NCBI GenBank assembly: GCA_025356655.1
Contig: JANXRW010000027.1
Span: 1 to 64,000, forward strand
Origin: Betaproteobacteria bacterium
Lineage (GTDB): Bacteria; Pseudomonadota; Gammaproteobacteria; Burkholderiales; SHXO01
DNA: 64,000 bases
Reading direction: 5' to 3'
The number at the start of each line of letters is the position of its first letter. Position 1 is the stretch's first letter. A program made the position numbers and the translations under genes. This document shows positions 47,263-56,981 of this stretch, one piece after another. The notes beneath the pieces were generated by a model. It worked only from the letters and a program-made list of their open reading frames with translations. It did no database searches and was not told the origin of the DNA.

Positions 47263-48453
47263 CTAGGGTCGCCCCTCGAATAGGCAGTCATAGGCCCAGA
47301 GCAGCCGAGGCGCCTCGTGGCGCCACTCGAGGACATTCTCCACGCGCTGGCGGCCGAATTCGCCCATACGCCGACGCCGCTCCGGGTCGGCGAGCAGTTC
47401 GACCATCTTCTCGGCGAGGTCCACCGCGTCGTTGCGCTTCGCATAGAGCGAGGCCTCCTGGGCGGACACCCGGCCCTCGGCCAGGTCGAACTGCACCAAT
47501 GCCTTGCCCAGCGCCATGTACTCCACGACCTTGTTCATGGTCGACTGATCGTTGAATACGGTCCAGACGTCGGGGTTGACGCAGATGTCGGCCGTGCAGA
47601 TGATCGAGAGCAGTTCCTCGTCCGGGACGCGGCCGACGAAGGTCATGAAATCGTCCACTCGGCGCTCGCGGGCAAGGGCTTTGATGTTATTCGCATGAGT
47701 CCCGTCGCCGACCAAGGCGAATTGGATATCCGTGCGGCCCTGAACGTGGACGAGATGGTGCACTGCCTCGACCAGGTAGTCGAGACCTTCGGCTTCGCCC
47801 ATCACCCCGACGTAACCCACGAGGTAGGTTCTTCCCTGGCGGTGGGCCGGGACGGGATCGACGCGTCGAAGTCGCTTCATGTCGGGCCCGCTGCGCACCA
47901 CGAACACGCGCTCGGGCGGCATCCTGCCGCGTTCGATGGCGATCTTGCGGTAGGACTCGTTGGTGGCGATGGATACCTTGCAGGTCATGAAGGTCAACCG
48001 TTCGCACAGCAGCAGGAGCTTGTAGAAGAGCCCACGGCCGCCGAACTTGGTCTCGTAGATCTCCGGGCAGATGTCGTGGTGGTCGAAGAGGAACTTTTTA
48101 CCGAAGGGCACGAACAACCAAGCCACCAGGAAGATAAGGTCCGGCGGGTTGCAGGCATGGATCACGTCGAACCCTCGAGTGAAGGCGACACGCAGGGCGA
48201 GCGTGACCTGCCAGAATAGGGCGCCTGCGTACTCGAGCAGGAAGCCCCCCTTGTTGGCGGCTTCCAACGGCAGCGGGTGCCTGTAGATATGCACTCCGTC
48301 GATGATCTCCTCGCGCTTCATTGCCCCTGGCCCGACCGGGCAGATGACGTTGACCTCGTAGCCGGCCCTCTGCAGTGTCGTCGCCTCCTGCCACACGCGC
48401 CGGTCAAAGGGGACCGGCAGGTTCTCGACGATGATTAGGACCCGTCTGCTCAT
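47263..48453 (-). CDS. Glycosyltransferase family 4
   Basis: RVLIIVENLPVPFDRRVWQEATTLQRAGYEVNVICP; VGYVGVMGEAEGLDYLVEAVHHL. Confidence 0.9.
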   Translation of the reverse strand: MSRRVLIIVENLPVPFDRRVWQEATTLQRAGYEVNVICPVGPGAMKREEIIDGVHIYRHPLPLEAANKGGFLLEYAGALFWQVTLALRVAFTRGFDVIHACNPPDLIFLVAWLFVPFGKKFLFDHHDICPEIYETKFGGRGLFYKLLLLCERLTFMTCKVSIATNESYRKIAIERGRMPPERVFVVRSGPDMKRLRRVDPVPAHRQGRTYLVGYVGVMGEAEGLDYLVEAVHHLVHVQGRTDIQFALVGDGTHANNIKALARERRVDDFMTFVGRVPDEELLSIICTADICVNPDVWTVFNDQSTMNKVVEYMALGKALVQFDLAEGRVSAQEASLYAKRNDAVDLAEKMVELLADPERRRRMGEFGRQRVENVLEWRHEAPRLLWAYDCLFEGRP

Positions 48454-50339
48454 GAGCTTGCTCCGGATGCAGGGCGCACGCAGCGCCGGTGCCAGATGTC
48501 GAGGTTGAGGAGGCACCACAGTGTGCGCTCATGATTTTGCTCGCCGCGCAGGTGTTCCCCCACGACGCGCTCGAGAGCCGCGCGGTGGAACAGATCGCGC
48601 AGGAATGAATCGCCTCCCAGCACGTGGTCGGCGAGGTACTCGCGCAGGCTGGTTCGGAACCACTCGTTCACCGGCACGCGGAAGCCTACCTTGGGACGCT
48701 CGAGGATGCCCGCCGGCAGTATGCCGCGCATGGCTTGCCGCAGGATCCATTTGCCGCTCCTGCCGCGCACCCGGAAACGGTCGGGCAGGCGCGAAACGAA
48801 GGCGGCGAGTTCGTGGTCCAGGAAGGGCATGCGTCCCTCGATGGAGGCGCCCATGGTCATGCGGTCGCCGCGCTCGAGCAGGTTGTCCGGGAGCCAACTC
48901 GCCTGGTCGAAGTACAGAATACGTCGCAGGGCCGAATTTCCCGGTGGCGCATCGAAGGGCGGGGCGGCCACGGGGGCTACGTAGGGGGGGCCACGATAGA
49001 ATTCACGCTGCTCCGCAGGCGAGAGGCCACCGAACCAGCGCGGCAATCGCTCCTCCGGGCGCTCGAGCCCCAGGGCGCCGATGGCGGTCTTGGCGCGCCG
49101 GAAGCGATAAGGCAGGGAGTGCGCCAGGGGTTCGATCAGCGAGTGGCGCAGCACGCGAGGGATGCGCTGGTAGGGGCCCGCCCAGCGCTCGAACACGTGC
49201 TTCGGGTATCCCCCCAGGAACTCGTCGGAGCCTTCCCCGGTGAGGACCATTTTCACCGACCGCGCCGCTTCCCGGGCCAGCAGGAAGATCGGTACGTCGG
49301 AGGCTTCCGACACGGGCGCATCGCGCAGCCAGGTGATGTGCTCCAATTGGTCGCGGATGTCCTGCTCGGTGATGACCAGTTCCTGGTGTTCGGTACCAAA
49401 GCGGCGAGCTACATCGGCCGCGAAGCGCAGTTCGCTGTAGCGCTGCTCGCGGAAGCCGACGGCAAAGGTCTTCACCGGGTAGGGGCTCAGGCGCGCCATC
49501 AGCCCGACCACGGCCGAGGAGTCGATACCACCGGAGAGAAAAGCGCCGTAGGGCACGTCGCAGACCATCCGGATGCGCACGGCCTCCTCCAGGCGCTCAA
49601 GGAATGCACCCACCGGGTCCTCGGGCATTAGCGGCGCCCCAAGCGGCTCGCGATCCGCCGGCCTGAAGTACGTGTGAGGGATCACCCGCCCGGCGCGCCA
49701 AGTCAGCGAAGACCCCGGTGGCAGTTTGTGCACGCCGGCGAACAGGGTCGCCGGTCCCGGCACGTAGCGAAAGGCGAGGTAGTCCGCCACCCGCTCGGTG
49801 GCCACTGCCGCGACCGCGCCGGGCGCCTCGAAAAGGGCTTTGATCTCGGAGGCGAAGCACAGCCCCTCGGGCCGCTCCAAGAGGAACAGGGGTTTTTTGC
49901 CGAAGCGATCGCGCGCGAGAAACAGGACCTCTTGCCGAGCGTCCCAGAGGGCGAAGGCGAACATCCCGCGCAGGCGCCCGGGACAGGCTTCGCCCCATTG
50001 GCGCCAAGCGCCCAGGATCACCTCGGTGTCGGAGCGCGTCGCGAACCGGTGGCCGAGCCCCTCGAGCTCGCCGCGCAGTTCCTCGAAGTTGTAAATCTCC
50101 CCATTGAACACGATGGTCACCGTGCCGCTGGCGTCTGCCATGGGTTGGTGGCCGCCGCCCAGGTCGAGTATGGACAGGCGTCGGTGCGCGAGTGCGACCT
50201 GCCAAGCCCCCTGGCCCGCGCCAGCCATAAAGAAGCCCTGGTCGTCCGGGCCGCGGTGCGCCAGGGCCACCGCCATCCGCTCCAGGGCGTTACCCGGGCG
50301 TTGCCCCGCCGGAAGGACCCAGCCTGCTATACCGCACAT
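48450..50339 (-). CDS. asnB: Asparagine synthase (glutamine-hydrolysing) family amidotransferase
   Basis: MCGIAGWVLPAG (Cys2), HRGPDDQGFF, FNGEIYNFEELR, FLSGGIDSSAVVGLM. Confidence 0.92.
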   Translation of the reverse strand: MCGIAGWVLPAGQRPGNALERMAVALAHRGPDDQGFFMAGAGQGAWQVALAHRRLSILDLGGGHQPMADASGTVTIVFNGEIYNFEELRGELEGLGHRFATRSDTEVILGAWRQWGEACPGRLRGMFAFALWDARQEVLFLARDRFGKKPLFLLERPEGLCFASEIKALFEAPGAVAAVATERVADYLAFRYVPGPATLFAGVHKLPPGSSLTWRAGRVIPHTYFRPADREPLGAPLMPEDPVGAFLERLEEAVRIRMVCDVPYGAFLSGGIDSSAVVGLMARLSPYPVKTFAVGFREQRYSELRFAADVARRFGTEHQELVITEQDIRDQLEHITWLRDAPVSEASDVPIFLLAREAARSVKMVLTGEGSDEFLGGYPKHVFERWAGPYQRIPRVLRHSLIEPLAHSLPYRFRRAKTAIGALGLERPEERLPRWFGGLSPAEQREFYRGPPYVAPVAAPPFDAPPGNSALRRILYFDQASWLPDNLLERGDRMTMGASIEGRMPFLDHELAAFVSRLPDRFRVRGRSGKWILRQAMRGILPAGILERPKVGFRVPVNEWFRTSLREYLADHVLGGDSFLRDLFHRAALERVVGEHLRGEQNHERTLWCLLNLDIWHRRCVRPASGASS

Positions 50340-50546
50340 CGCGCCGATCGCTTGACAGAAAACGGATGCAGATCGGTCAACGGGCGCTGATCGTTCAAAA
50401 TAAGGTGGCGCACAGCTCCCCGTGAACAACTATGGACGTTGGGCGATCGGCGAGTGTACCCAAGGGCCGGGCGAGTTTCAACGCAAACCGCCGATATGCA
50501 ACCTGTTGACAGGCAAGCGCTTCCCTGGGAGCTAAGCCGCCCGAGG

Positions 50547-51176
50547 CTAGATTGTTCTCCCCGCTTCCGGGATAGCGAGCGGGGTTCGAAGAGCGGAAGG
50601 CAGTGAGTTTTCGGTCATCTTGAGGTAGTCGAAGACCCGGCGGACATTGCTGGCGAGGCGGCGGATAGTCTGTGCGACGGATTGTGCGCCGCGGGATTTG
50701 ATCAAGCCGATCGCGAAACGGCGCAGGCGGGTGATGTGCTCTGGGCCGTAGCCGATGCGGATGCGACAGCGATCCTCGTCGTAGGCCACGCATCTGTTGG
50801 GCATTGAGCAGCATCTTGGCGGTTCCTTGCACGCTCGGTGGGATGGAGTTCGGGGGCACACAGGCGCGCTCGGGCATCGCGCTGGAGGGCGCGCGCCAAC
50901 AGCCGCTTGGGAGCACTGGGGGAGTCGCTGTAGCCGCCGCGGGTGCGGCTGAAGCGCCGGGGGTCGACGAAGCTCTCCACCAGCAAACGCTAATGGCCGA
51001 AGCGCTGCAGCCAGTCGGCCTGCAGGCGGCGCAGGCACAGCGAGAAGATGCGCGAGGCGAGGGGTTGGGTGATGCCACTGGGGCAGGGCCCCGAGGCAGT
51101 GGTGGGCTTGCATGAGTTCGCTGAAGCGTGCTTCCTCGGCGCCCTGGACGGGGCGGACGATGCGTTCCTTGAGCAT
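50547..51176 (-). pseudogene. Decayed insertion sequence: DUF4338 remnant plus ISAs1-type transposase C-terminus
   Basis: AEEARFSELMQAHHCLGALP; other frame QADWLQRFGH*RLLVESFVDPRRFS with in-frame stop; C-terminal DEDRCRIRIGYGPEHITRLRRFAIGLIKSRGAQSVAQTIRRLASNVRRVFDYLKMTENS. Confidence 0.7.
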
Positions 51177-51410
51177 CGGGGCGGCCTGGCGACGCGAATG
51201 TTACAGGCCTCCGTTATAGTCGAAGCTTGGAGGGAAGTTCGGTGGGCGAGCTAAGCTCCTGCGCCCTCAACAGATCCGGTGGAGGGCAAATCCGTTCGGG
51301 GTAAGCCCCGCAGCGGCGGTGACAAAGCGCCTTGCGTCCGCTAAGCTATGATCGGGTGATGCGTGACCCTTCCCAGCCGCAGCTTCGCGATCCGACCTTG
51401 ATCCCTCCCT

Positions 51411-52148
51411 ATGCCCTCGCCCTGGATACTTGCTAGCCCGAAGGCGCCGGCCCTGCGCTTGTTTTGCTTCCCACCCGCGGGCGGCGGTGCCGCGTTCTAC
51501 CTTGGTTGGGCCGACGGACTCGCGCCGCGCGCGGAGCCGATCCCCATCCAGCCACCGGGGCGGGAGAACCGCTTGAACGAACCACCACTGCACTCGGTGG
51601 AGGCGCTCACGCGGGCCATCGTCCCGGCGATTCGCGCCTACCTACACCGGCCCTATGCCCTCTTCGGTCACAGCATGGGCTCCATCGTGGCCTTCGAGAC
51701 GGCGCGCGAGATCCGTCGCCAGGGCTACCCGCCACCGCTGTGCCTGCTGGTCTCGGCCAAGCGCCCGCCGCACCTGCCGCCCGACCCGGACCCCATCAGC
51801 GGCCTCGCGGACGAAGCGCTGATCGCCGAACTCGGCCGTCGCTTCGAGGTGGACACCTCCGGCGAGATGCGCCCCTTGCTCGAACTCATGCTGGGCACGA
51901 TACGCACCGACCTGCGTGCGGTCGAGACGCACCAGTATCAGGACGAGGCGCCCTTCGATTTCCCGATCGTGGCTTTCGGTGGCGACCGGGACCCCACGGC
52001 CAGCGCAGCCGATTTGGCCCAGTGGCGCTATCACACCCGTGCGGGTTTCCGCTCCCACCGGCTCGCGGGCGGCCATTTCTATCTGACCGCCGGGCGCGAC
52101 CAGCTGGTCGGGCTGATCAACGGGGAACTCACCGCGCTGGGCGCATGA
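51411..52148 (+). CDS. Type II thioesterase (NRPS/PKS-associated)
   Basis: LRLFCFPPAGGGAAFYLGW, YALFGHSMGSIVAFETAREI, GGHFYLTAGRDQL. Confidence 0.93.
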   Translation: MPSPWILASPKAPALRLFCFPPAGGGAAFYLGWADGLAPRAEPIPIQPPGRENRLNEPPLHSVEALTRAIVPAIRAYLHRPYALFGHSMGSIVAFETAREIRRQGYPPPLCLLVSAKRPPHLPPDPDPISGLADEALIAELGRRFEVDTSGEMRPLLELMLGTIRTDLRAVETHQYQDEAPFDFPIVAFGGDRDPTASAADLAQWRYHTRAGFRSHRLAGGHFYLTAGRDQLVGLINGELTALGA

Positions 52149-52831
52149 GCCCCTATGTCCTTCGCAGCGGCCAGGTCGACCTTTGGGCGATTCGCCTGGA
52201 TCAGGAAGAAGCGCCGCTTGTTGGCCTGTTGGATGCCGAGGAGCGCTCGCGCGCAACGCGCTTTCGCTTTCCGGAGCACCGGCGCCGCTTTATCGTCCGT
52301 CGCGCGGTGACCCGCCAGATACTCGCCCGCTATCTCTGCGTCGATCCCGCGGCGATCCGCTATCTGCCGGGCCCCTTCGGCAAACCGGTGCTCGCCGGCG
52401 CCAGCCCGCAGCACAGCCTGTCGCACTCGGCGGACCTAGCCCTTCTCGCCCTCGCGGACGACACCGAGATCGGTGTCGACGTCGAAGCGATTCGCTCGAC
52501 CCTAGGACTGGTGGAAATTCTGGGCCCTGAGGAGCAGGCGGCGCTCGCGCGCCTGCCGGAAGCGGAACGCGATCTGGGGTTCCTACGCTGCTGGACCCGT
52601 CGCGAATCCTGCCTCAAGGCGCTCGGCACCGGCCTGCCAGGTCCTCAGAGCCAGGCCCCCTTTCCGGTCGCGGCAGGCTCGCCGCTATTCCTGTCGTTGG
52701 GAGAGCGCACTTGGTGCCTGTTGGACCTGCCCGTGGGCGCCGGATTCGTGGCGAGCCTCGCCGTTGCGGGCGATGTCCCTCGGGTCCTGCTGCGGCGGTG
52801 GCCCGAGTGCGACGGGCTAGGCCAAGCCTAG
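52145..52831 (+). CDS. 4'-phosphopantetheinyl transferase, Sfp-type
   Basis: YLPGPFGKPVLAG...QHSLSHSADLALLALADDTEIGVDVEAIR...LRCWTRRESCLKALGTGL; ATGA overlap with the thioesterase. Confidence 0.92.
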   Translation: MSPYVLRSGQVDLWAIRLDQEEAPLVGLLDAEERSRATRFRFPEHRRRFIVRRAVTRQILARYLCVDPAAIRYLPGPFGKPVLAGASPQHSLSHSADLALLALADDTEIGVDVEAIRSTLGLVEILGPEEQAALARLPEAERDLGFLRCWTRRESCLKALGTGLPGPQSQAPFPVAAGSPLFLSLGERTWCLLDLPVGAGFVASLAVAGDVPRVLLRRWPECDGLGQA

Positions 52832-54285
52832 CGCCTGTGCCGCAGCGCCGCGAGCTGTGCGCGCGTCGCCCGATCGAGTAGTGGTGTGCCCAGCAATAGG
52901 CCGACGAAGGCCGCCAGGATGAGGAGCTTGAGCAATGCAGGTCCCAGGCCGATCGCCGGGCCGAGGAACGCGCTGCCCAGCAGGCCGACCAAGCAACTCA
53001 GGCCCAGTATGGCCGAGGCGCGCGGCCAGTCTAGGCTCACCTGCCGACTGCCCCAGCGGCGATTGGCGACGATGGTAAGACCCAGGCGCAGGATGTTGAC
53101 CAGAACATAGGCCTGGGCTGCTCCGGGGGCCCCTGCGCGCCCCACGAGTAGATAGTTCGCCGGCACACTCACGAGCAGGGTGACCACCGCAATCATAGGA
53201 ATCGCCCAGGTGTTGCGCTCGTAGACGATGCCCAGCTCCATGTTGACGTTCACCGACGCCAGCGCGTAACACAGGCCCAGCCAGGGAAGCAGTTCGGCGG
53301 CGGGACCATAGGCGCGCGGGGCGATCAGCGCGCTCACCTCTGGGCCCAGTAGCGCGAGGCCCAGACTGGCGGTGGCCATGACGGCCACGAAGATCAGCAG
53401 GATCCCCCGAAAAACGCCCTGATCGTCGCCCGCGGAGAGGCTCTCGAAGCGCCGCACGAAAAAAATCTGTCCGAAGGGGCCGGCGACAAAGGTCTGCAAC
53501 AGCGAGGCGAGGCGGTCGGCCAGGGCGAAGGTACCCACCGCGGCAGAGCCGACCAGGCTGCTCAGGCAGTAGCGAGGCAGGAAGGACAGCGCCGCCTGCG
53601 CTGCCGCCGAGGGGACCAGCGGCACGCCGAAGCCCACCAGACGCAGGAACAACGCACCGGAGAAGGCGAACCCGTTGGTGCGCAGCATGTCCGCGGCCAG
53701 CGCCAGGGAAAGCGTCCCCAGCGTAAAAGCCATGGCGTATATGATGCCCGGCACGCCCATGCGCAGGTGGTACACCAGCAGCGCATTGGCCCCCAGGAGC
53801 AGGACCATTTTCCCGCAGGCAACGGCGAAGAACGACCCGGCGCGCTTGGTGATGAGGAGATAACCCGTGCCGATCTCGAAGGACAGGGTGAACACCAGCG
53901 CACCCAAGGCAACGGCGAAGAGACGCAGGTGGGCGGTGTCTCCGTAGATGGCCAGCACCAGCTGCTGAGCCAGTGGGTAGGCCGCCGCCAAAAGCACGGC
54001 GGCGATCCCGCCAAAGCCCAGCAGCGTGGTGCTCACCACCACCCGGCGCAGGCGGCTGTCCTCCGGGTAAGAAAAGTAGTAGCGCCCCATCGCCTTGCCC
54101 ACGCCGAGGCCGAAGATGAGTGCGACGATGTCCGAGGCCGCCTGCACCATGGCGTAGACACCGTACTCCTCGGGCGTCAGCAGGTGCGTGTACAGCGGAA
54201 TCAGGATCAACCCCGCGGCACTGTTGACGAGGTTAGCGACGGCGTAGATCCAACCGAAGCGAACGATGGTACGGATCTCGCTCAT
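52828..54285 (-). CDS. Polysaccharide flippase (Wzx-like, MOP superfamily)
   Basis: Polytopic; YAVANLVNSAAGLILIPLYTHLLTPEEYGVYAMVQAASDIVALIF. Confidence 0.88.
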   Translation of the reverse strand: MSEIRTIVRFGWIYAVANLVNSAAGLILIPLYTHLLTPEEYGVYAMVQAASDIVALIFGLGVGKAMGRYYFSYPEDSRLRRVVVSTTLLGFGGIAAVLLAAAYPLAQQLVLAIYGDTAHLRLFAVALGALVFTLSFEIGTGYLLITKRAGSFFAVACGKMVLLLGANALLVYHLRMGVPGIIYAMAFTLGTLSLALAADMLRTNGFAFSGALFLRLVGFGVPLVPSAAAQAALSFLPRYCLSSLVGSAAVGTFALADRLASLLQTFVAGPFGQIFFVRRFESLSAGDDQGVFRGILLIFVAVMATASLGLALLGPEVSALIAPRAYGPAAELLPWLGLCYALASVNVNMELGIVYERNTWAIPMIAVVTLLVSVPANYLLVGRAGAPGAAQAYVLVNILRLGLTIVANRRWGSRQVSLDWPRASAILGLSCLVGLLGSAFLGPAIGLGPALLKLLILAAFVGLLLGTPLLDRATRAQLAALRHRR

Positions 54286-55763
54286 GACACGCGCCGTCCG
54301 GGTGCCTCCGCGCCGGGACGCGCGCTATTCGCGGTCCTGCCCGCAAGGTCGAGGCTAGCCGCCATTCCCGCGGCGAAGAAGGTGAGCAGGCCGATGTAGA
54401 TGTTGGGAGGGAAGTCCACCACGAAGCCGTTGCTCAGGTAGATCACGAGCAGGGCACCGGCGAGGCAACCCAACTCGTGGGCGGGCTCATCCACCGCCGC
54501 CCGGTCGCGCGCCTGTCGCAGCCCCCGGAAAAGCGTACGGAAGACCCCCACATAGAGCACGAAGCCGAGCAGGCCGGTCAGCACGGCGACATTCAAGTGC
54601 TCGTTGTGCGGCACCGTGATCTGCGTGGACCACTCCGCGCCGACGCCGGCGAACCCGATCTGGTACTTCTCGCGGTTCTCCCCGAAGGCCTGCTGCTGGA
54701 AACCTACCCCCAGCAGTGGGTTGTGCACCACCATATTGAGGGCGGTGGCGGCCCCGGCGATTCGGTTGTAGATCGGGTCCGGGTCGGCAATGCGCTTTTC
54801 CAGCACCTCGGAGCCGAGCAGGAAGGGTGCGGCTGCCACGCCGGCTAGACAGGCCAGAACAAGCGCCCGGCGCAGCAGGGGCCGCGCGCGAGGGTCGTGC
54901 ATGAAGACGTAGCCCAGCGATAGCAGGAGACCCACCATCGGCGCGCGGGTCTTCGACAGCAGGATGGCCCCCACCATCGCGACGCTCGCGAGCAGGAGCA
55001 GCGCGCGCGACAACCCGTCGCGTGTGCGCAAGTAGAGCATCAGCGCGAAGAGCAGGCAGGCGTTGAGCACCATCCCGTACTCGGTGGCGTTGTTGAATAC
55101 CCCGGTCGCCCGCGTCTGGCTGTGGATCACCTCCATGTAGGTGGGCACGAAGGTCATGAAGCCCAGCAGCACCTGGAGCGCAGCGGTGAAGGCCAGGAAG
55201 GTTCCCGCGCCCACCAGACACCAAGCCAGCCAACGCAGGGGCGTCGCCCCCCAGATGAGGCGGCGGGCGATGAAGTAACTGCCCAGCGGCATGAGGTAGG
55301 TCTGCACCAGGAGGGCGACGTCCTGGCCCAGCCAAAGGGCGAGGGGCCGTCGGCCAGCCATCGTGAGCAGGGAGGCGAGGGCCACCAGGAGGAAGCCCGC
55401 CATCCACTTCTCCGCGCGGTCCAGCGCCAGGGGTGTCTTGCCCAGCGCCGCCTGCGCCAGCAGCAAGCCGGCGAGCAGCAGGAACATCGCGCGCTCCATG
55501 GTGAAGGCGGGGATGACGTGCAGCGTGTTGTTGATAAAGACGAAACCGGTTGGGCTACCCACGAGCCAAAGTATGCTCAGCGTCCGCGTTCCGGAAAGAA
55601 CCGCCAGCAGGCCGGCGAGGCTGCCCAGAACGATGGCGACGCCGATGAACTCGCCCGAGGCCAGTTCGAAGCTCAGCACCAGCGCGAGAAGGCAAGTCCC
55701 GCCCCAGGTGACGAACGCACTACCGGGCGATCGCGGCCCGGTCGTTGCGCCCGCGAGCTTCAC
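54282..55763 (-). CDS. O-antigen ligase/polymerase family (Wzy-like)
   Basis: Polytopic; NNATEYGMVLNACLLFALML; NPLLGVGFQQQAF...VPHNEHLNVAVLTGLLGFVLYV. Confidence 0.85.
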   Translation of the reverse strand: MKLAGATTGPRSPGSAFVTWGGTCLLALVLSFELASGEFIGVAIVLGSLAGLLAVLSGTRTLSILWLVGSPTGFVFINNTLHVIPAFTMERAMFLLLAGLLLAQAALGKTPLALDRAEKWMAGFLLVALASLLTMAGRRPLALWLGQDVALLVQTYLMPLGSYFIARRLIWGATPLRWLAWCLVGAGTFLAFTAALQVLLGFMTFVPTYMEVIHSQTRATGVFNNATEYGMVLNACLLFALMLYLRTRDGLSRALLLLASVAMVGAILLSKTRAPMVGLLLSLGYVFMHDPRARPLLRRALVLACLAGVAAAPFLLGSEVLEKRIADPDPIYNRIAGAATALNMVVHNPLLGVGFQQQAFGENREKYQIGFAGVGAEWSTQITVPHNEHLNVAVLTGLLGFVLYVGVFRTLFRGLRQARDRAAVDEPAHELGCLAGALLVIYLSNGFVVDFPPNIYIGLLTFFAAGMAASLDLAGRTANSARPGAEAPGRRVS

Positions 55764-55793
55764 CCCGCCGCCTGTCGGCGCCCGGGGGCGTGA

Positions 55794-56981
55794 TCAGCCA
55801 CGGCCCCGGCGCCGAAGCAGCGGCACGGAACCGAGCTCCGGCAGGCCAAGGATCCGCTCGGCGGCGCCGGGGCTCAACACGCGGCGGTCGAAGTACTCAC
55901 GCAGCATGGCGATGCCCAGTGCGAGCAGCAGGCCCGTCGGCAGGGAGAGGAGGATCAGTAACAAGCGCGACAAGCGCGGCTGCCCCGGCACGTCCGCGTA
56001 GTCCACCACGCGAACGTTGATCAGGCGGACGTCGGCGGTCTCGTCCACCTTGGCCTGATCGTAGCGCTGCCGGTACTCCTTCAGCGTAGCGCCCTCGGCT
56101 TCGATGGCCGTCCTTAGTTCGTCGACCCGCGCCTGCGTCTCCTCAAGGCGCTCCACGTGCTGAGCCATCTGGTCCATGGAGCCGGAGAGCCGCGCGATTT
56201 TTCCGCGCAGCAACTGCGCTTTGGGGTAGTCGGGCGTGAAGCGGGTCAGCAGATCCGCCAACTCGTTTTGTGCGCTAGCCCGTTCCGAGGTCGTGCTGGC
56301 GAGCGCCTGGACCAGGCTCTTCTGTCGCTCCGCCACGGCGGAGGTTGAGGACGCACGCTTGTACTCGGCCATTTGTCGGCGCAACTGCGACACCGTGCGT
56401 TCGCTCGACTCCACCTGCTGCCGGAACACCTCGCTGCTGCCACCCTGGGCATAGACCTTCAGGTGGTGCTGGATGTAGCCCTTGGTCACCGCGTTGACGA
56501 TCTTCGCGGCCCATTGCGGATCTTCGTCGGAATAGGTGATGTTGATCACGCTGGAGTTCGTGAGCGCCTTGGGCTCCACTTGCTTCTGCAGCATGGCGAC
56601 CCAGCGCTCGCGCGGCGGCACCTCGTCGATAAGTCCCAGTTCGGCCAGACTGTGCTGAACCTGTGCGACCGTGCGCTTGAGGCTGCTGTCCTTCTTGGGC
56701 CGCAGGTGCGGTTGGAGTTGGTCCACCACGCCGGACATGACGGTGCGCGAGCGTACCAACTCGGACTCGCTGGTGAGCACTTCCACCAGGTCGAGCACGG
56801 GAGCGAAGTTCGAACGCATCACGGGGGCGCGGTTACGTTCCACCAGCACGGAGGCCCGCGCCTGGTAACTCTGCGGCAGCAGATAGGCCAAGCCAGCCAC
56901 GGCCCCGAGGACCAGCGGTGGGATGACCAGGATGGTCAGCTTCCACTTGAAGAGGAAGATGATGATGTCGCGTCGGGTCAC
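55794..56981 (-). CDS. Chain-length determinant / GNVR-domain polysaccharide co-polymerase (Wzz-like)
   Basis: TM1 FKWKLTILVIPPLVLGAVAGLAYLLPQSYQARASVLV; coiled coil; C-terminal YADVPGQPRLSRLLLILLSLPTGLLLALG. GTG start. Confidence 0.88.
   Translation of the reverse strand: MTRRDIIIFLFKWKLTILVIPPLVLGAVAGLAYLLPQSYQARASVLVERNRAPVMRSNFAPVLDLVEVLTSESELVRSRTVMSGVVDQLQPHLRPKKDSSLKRTVAQVQHSLAELGLIDEVPPRERWVAMLQKQVEPKALTNSSVINITYSDEDPQWAAKIVNAVTKGYIQHHLKVYAQGGSSEVFRQQVESSERTVSQLRRQMAEYKRASSTSAVAERQKSLVQALASTTSERASAQNELADLLTRFTPDYPKAQLLRGKIARLSGSMDQMAQHVERLEETQARVDELRTAIEAEGATLKEYRQRYDQAKVDETADVRLINVRVVDYADVPGQPRLSRLLLILLSLPTGLLLALGIAMLREYFDRRVLSPGAAERILGLPELGSVPLLRRRGRG

Noticed and set aside
50547-51176. 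DUF4338 as a Druantia (DruA) anti-phage component
   Set aside because: Fragmented, contains an in-frame stop, fused to an IS transposase tail, and no DruE-type helicase nearby; an IS remnant is the simpler reading.
51464-52144. N-terminal part of the 455-aa ORF as part of the PPTase
   Set aside because: Out-of-frame shadow of the thioesterase; the PPTase starts at the ATGA overlap (52145).
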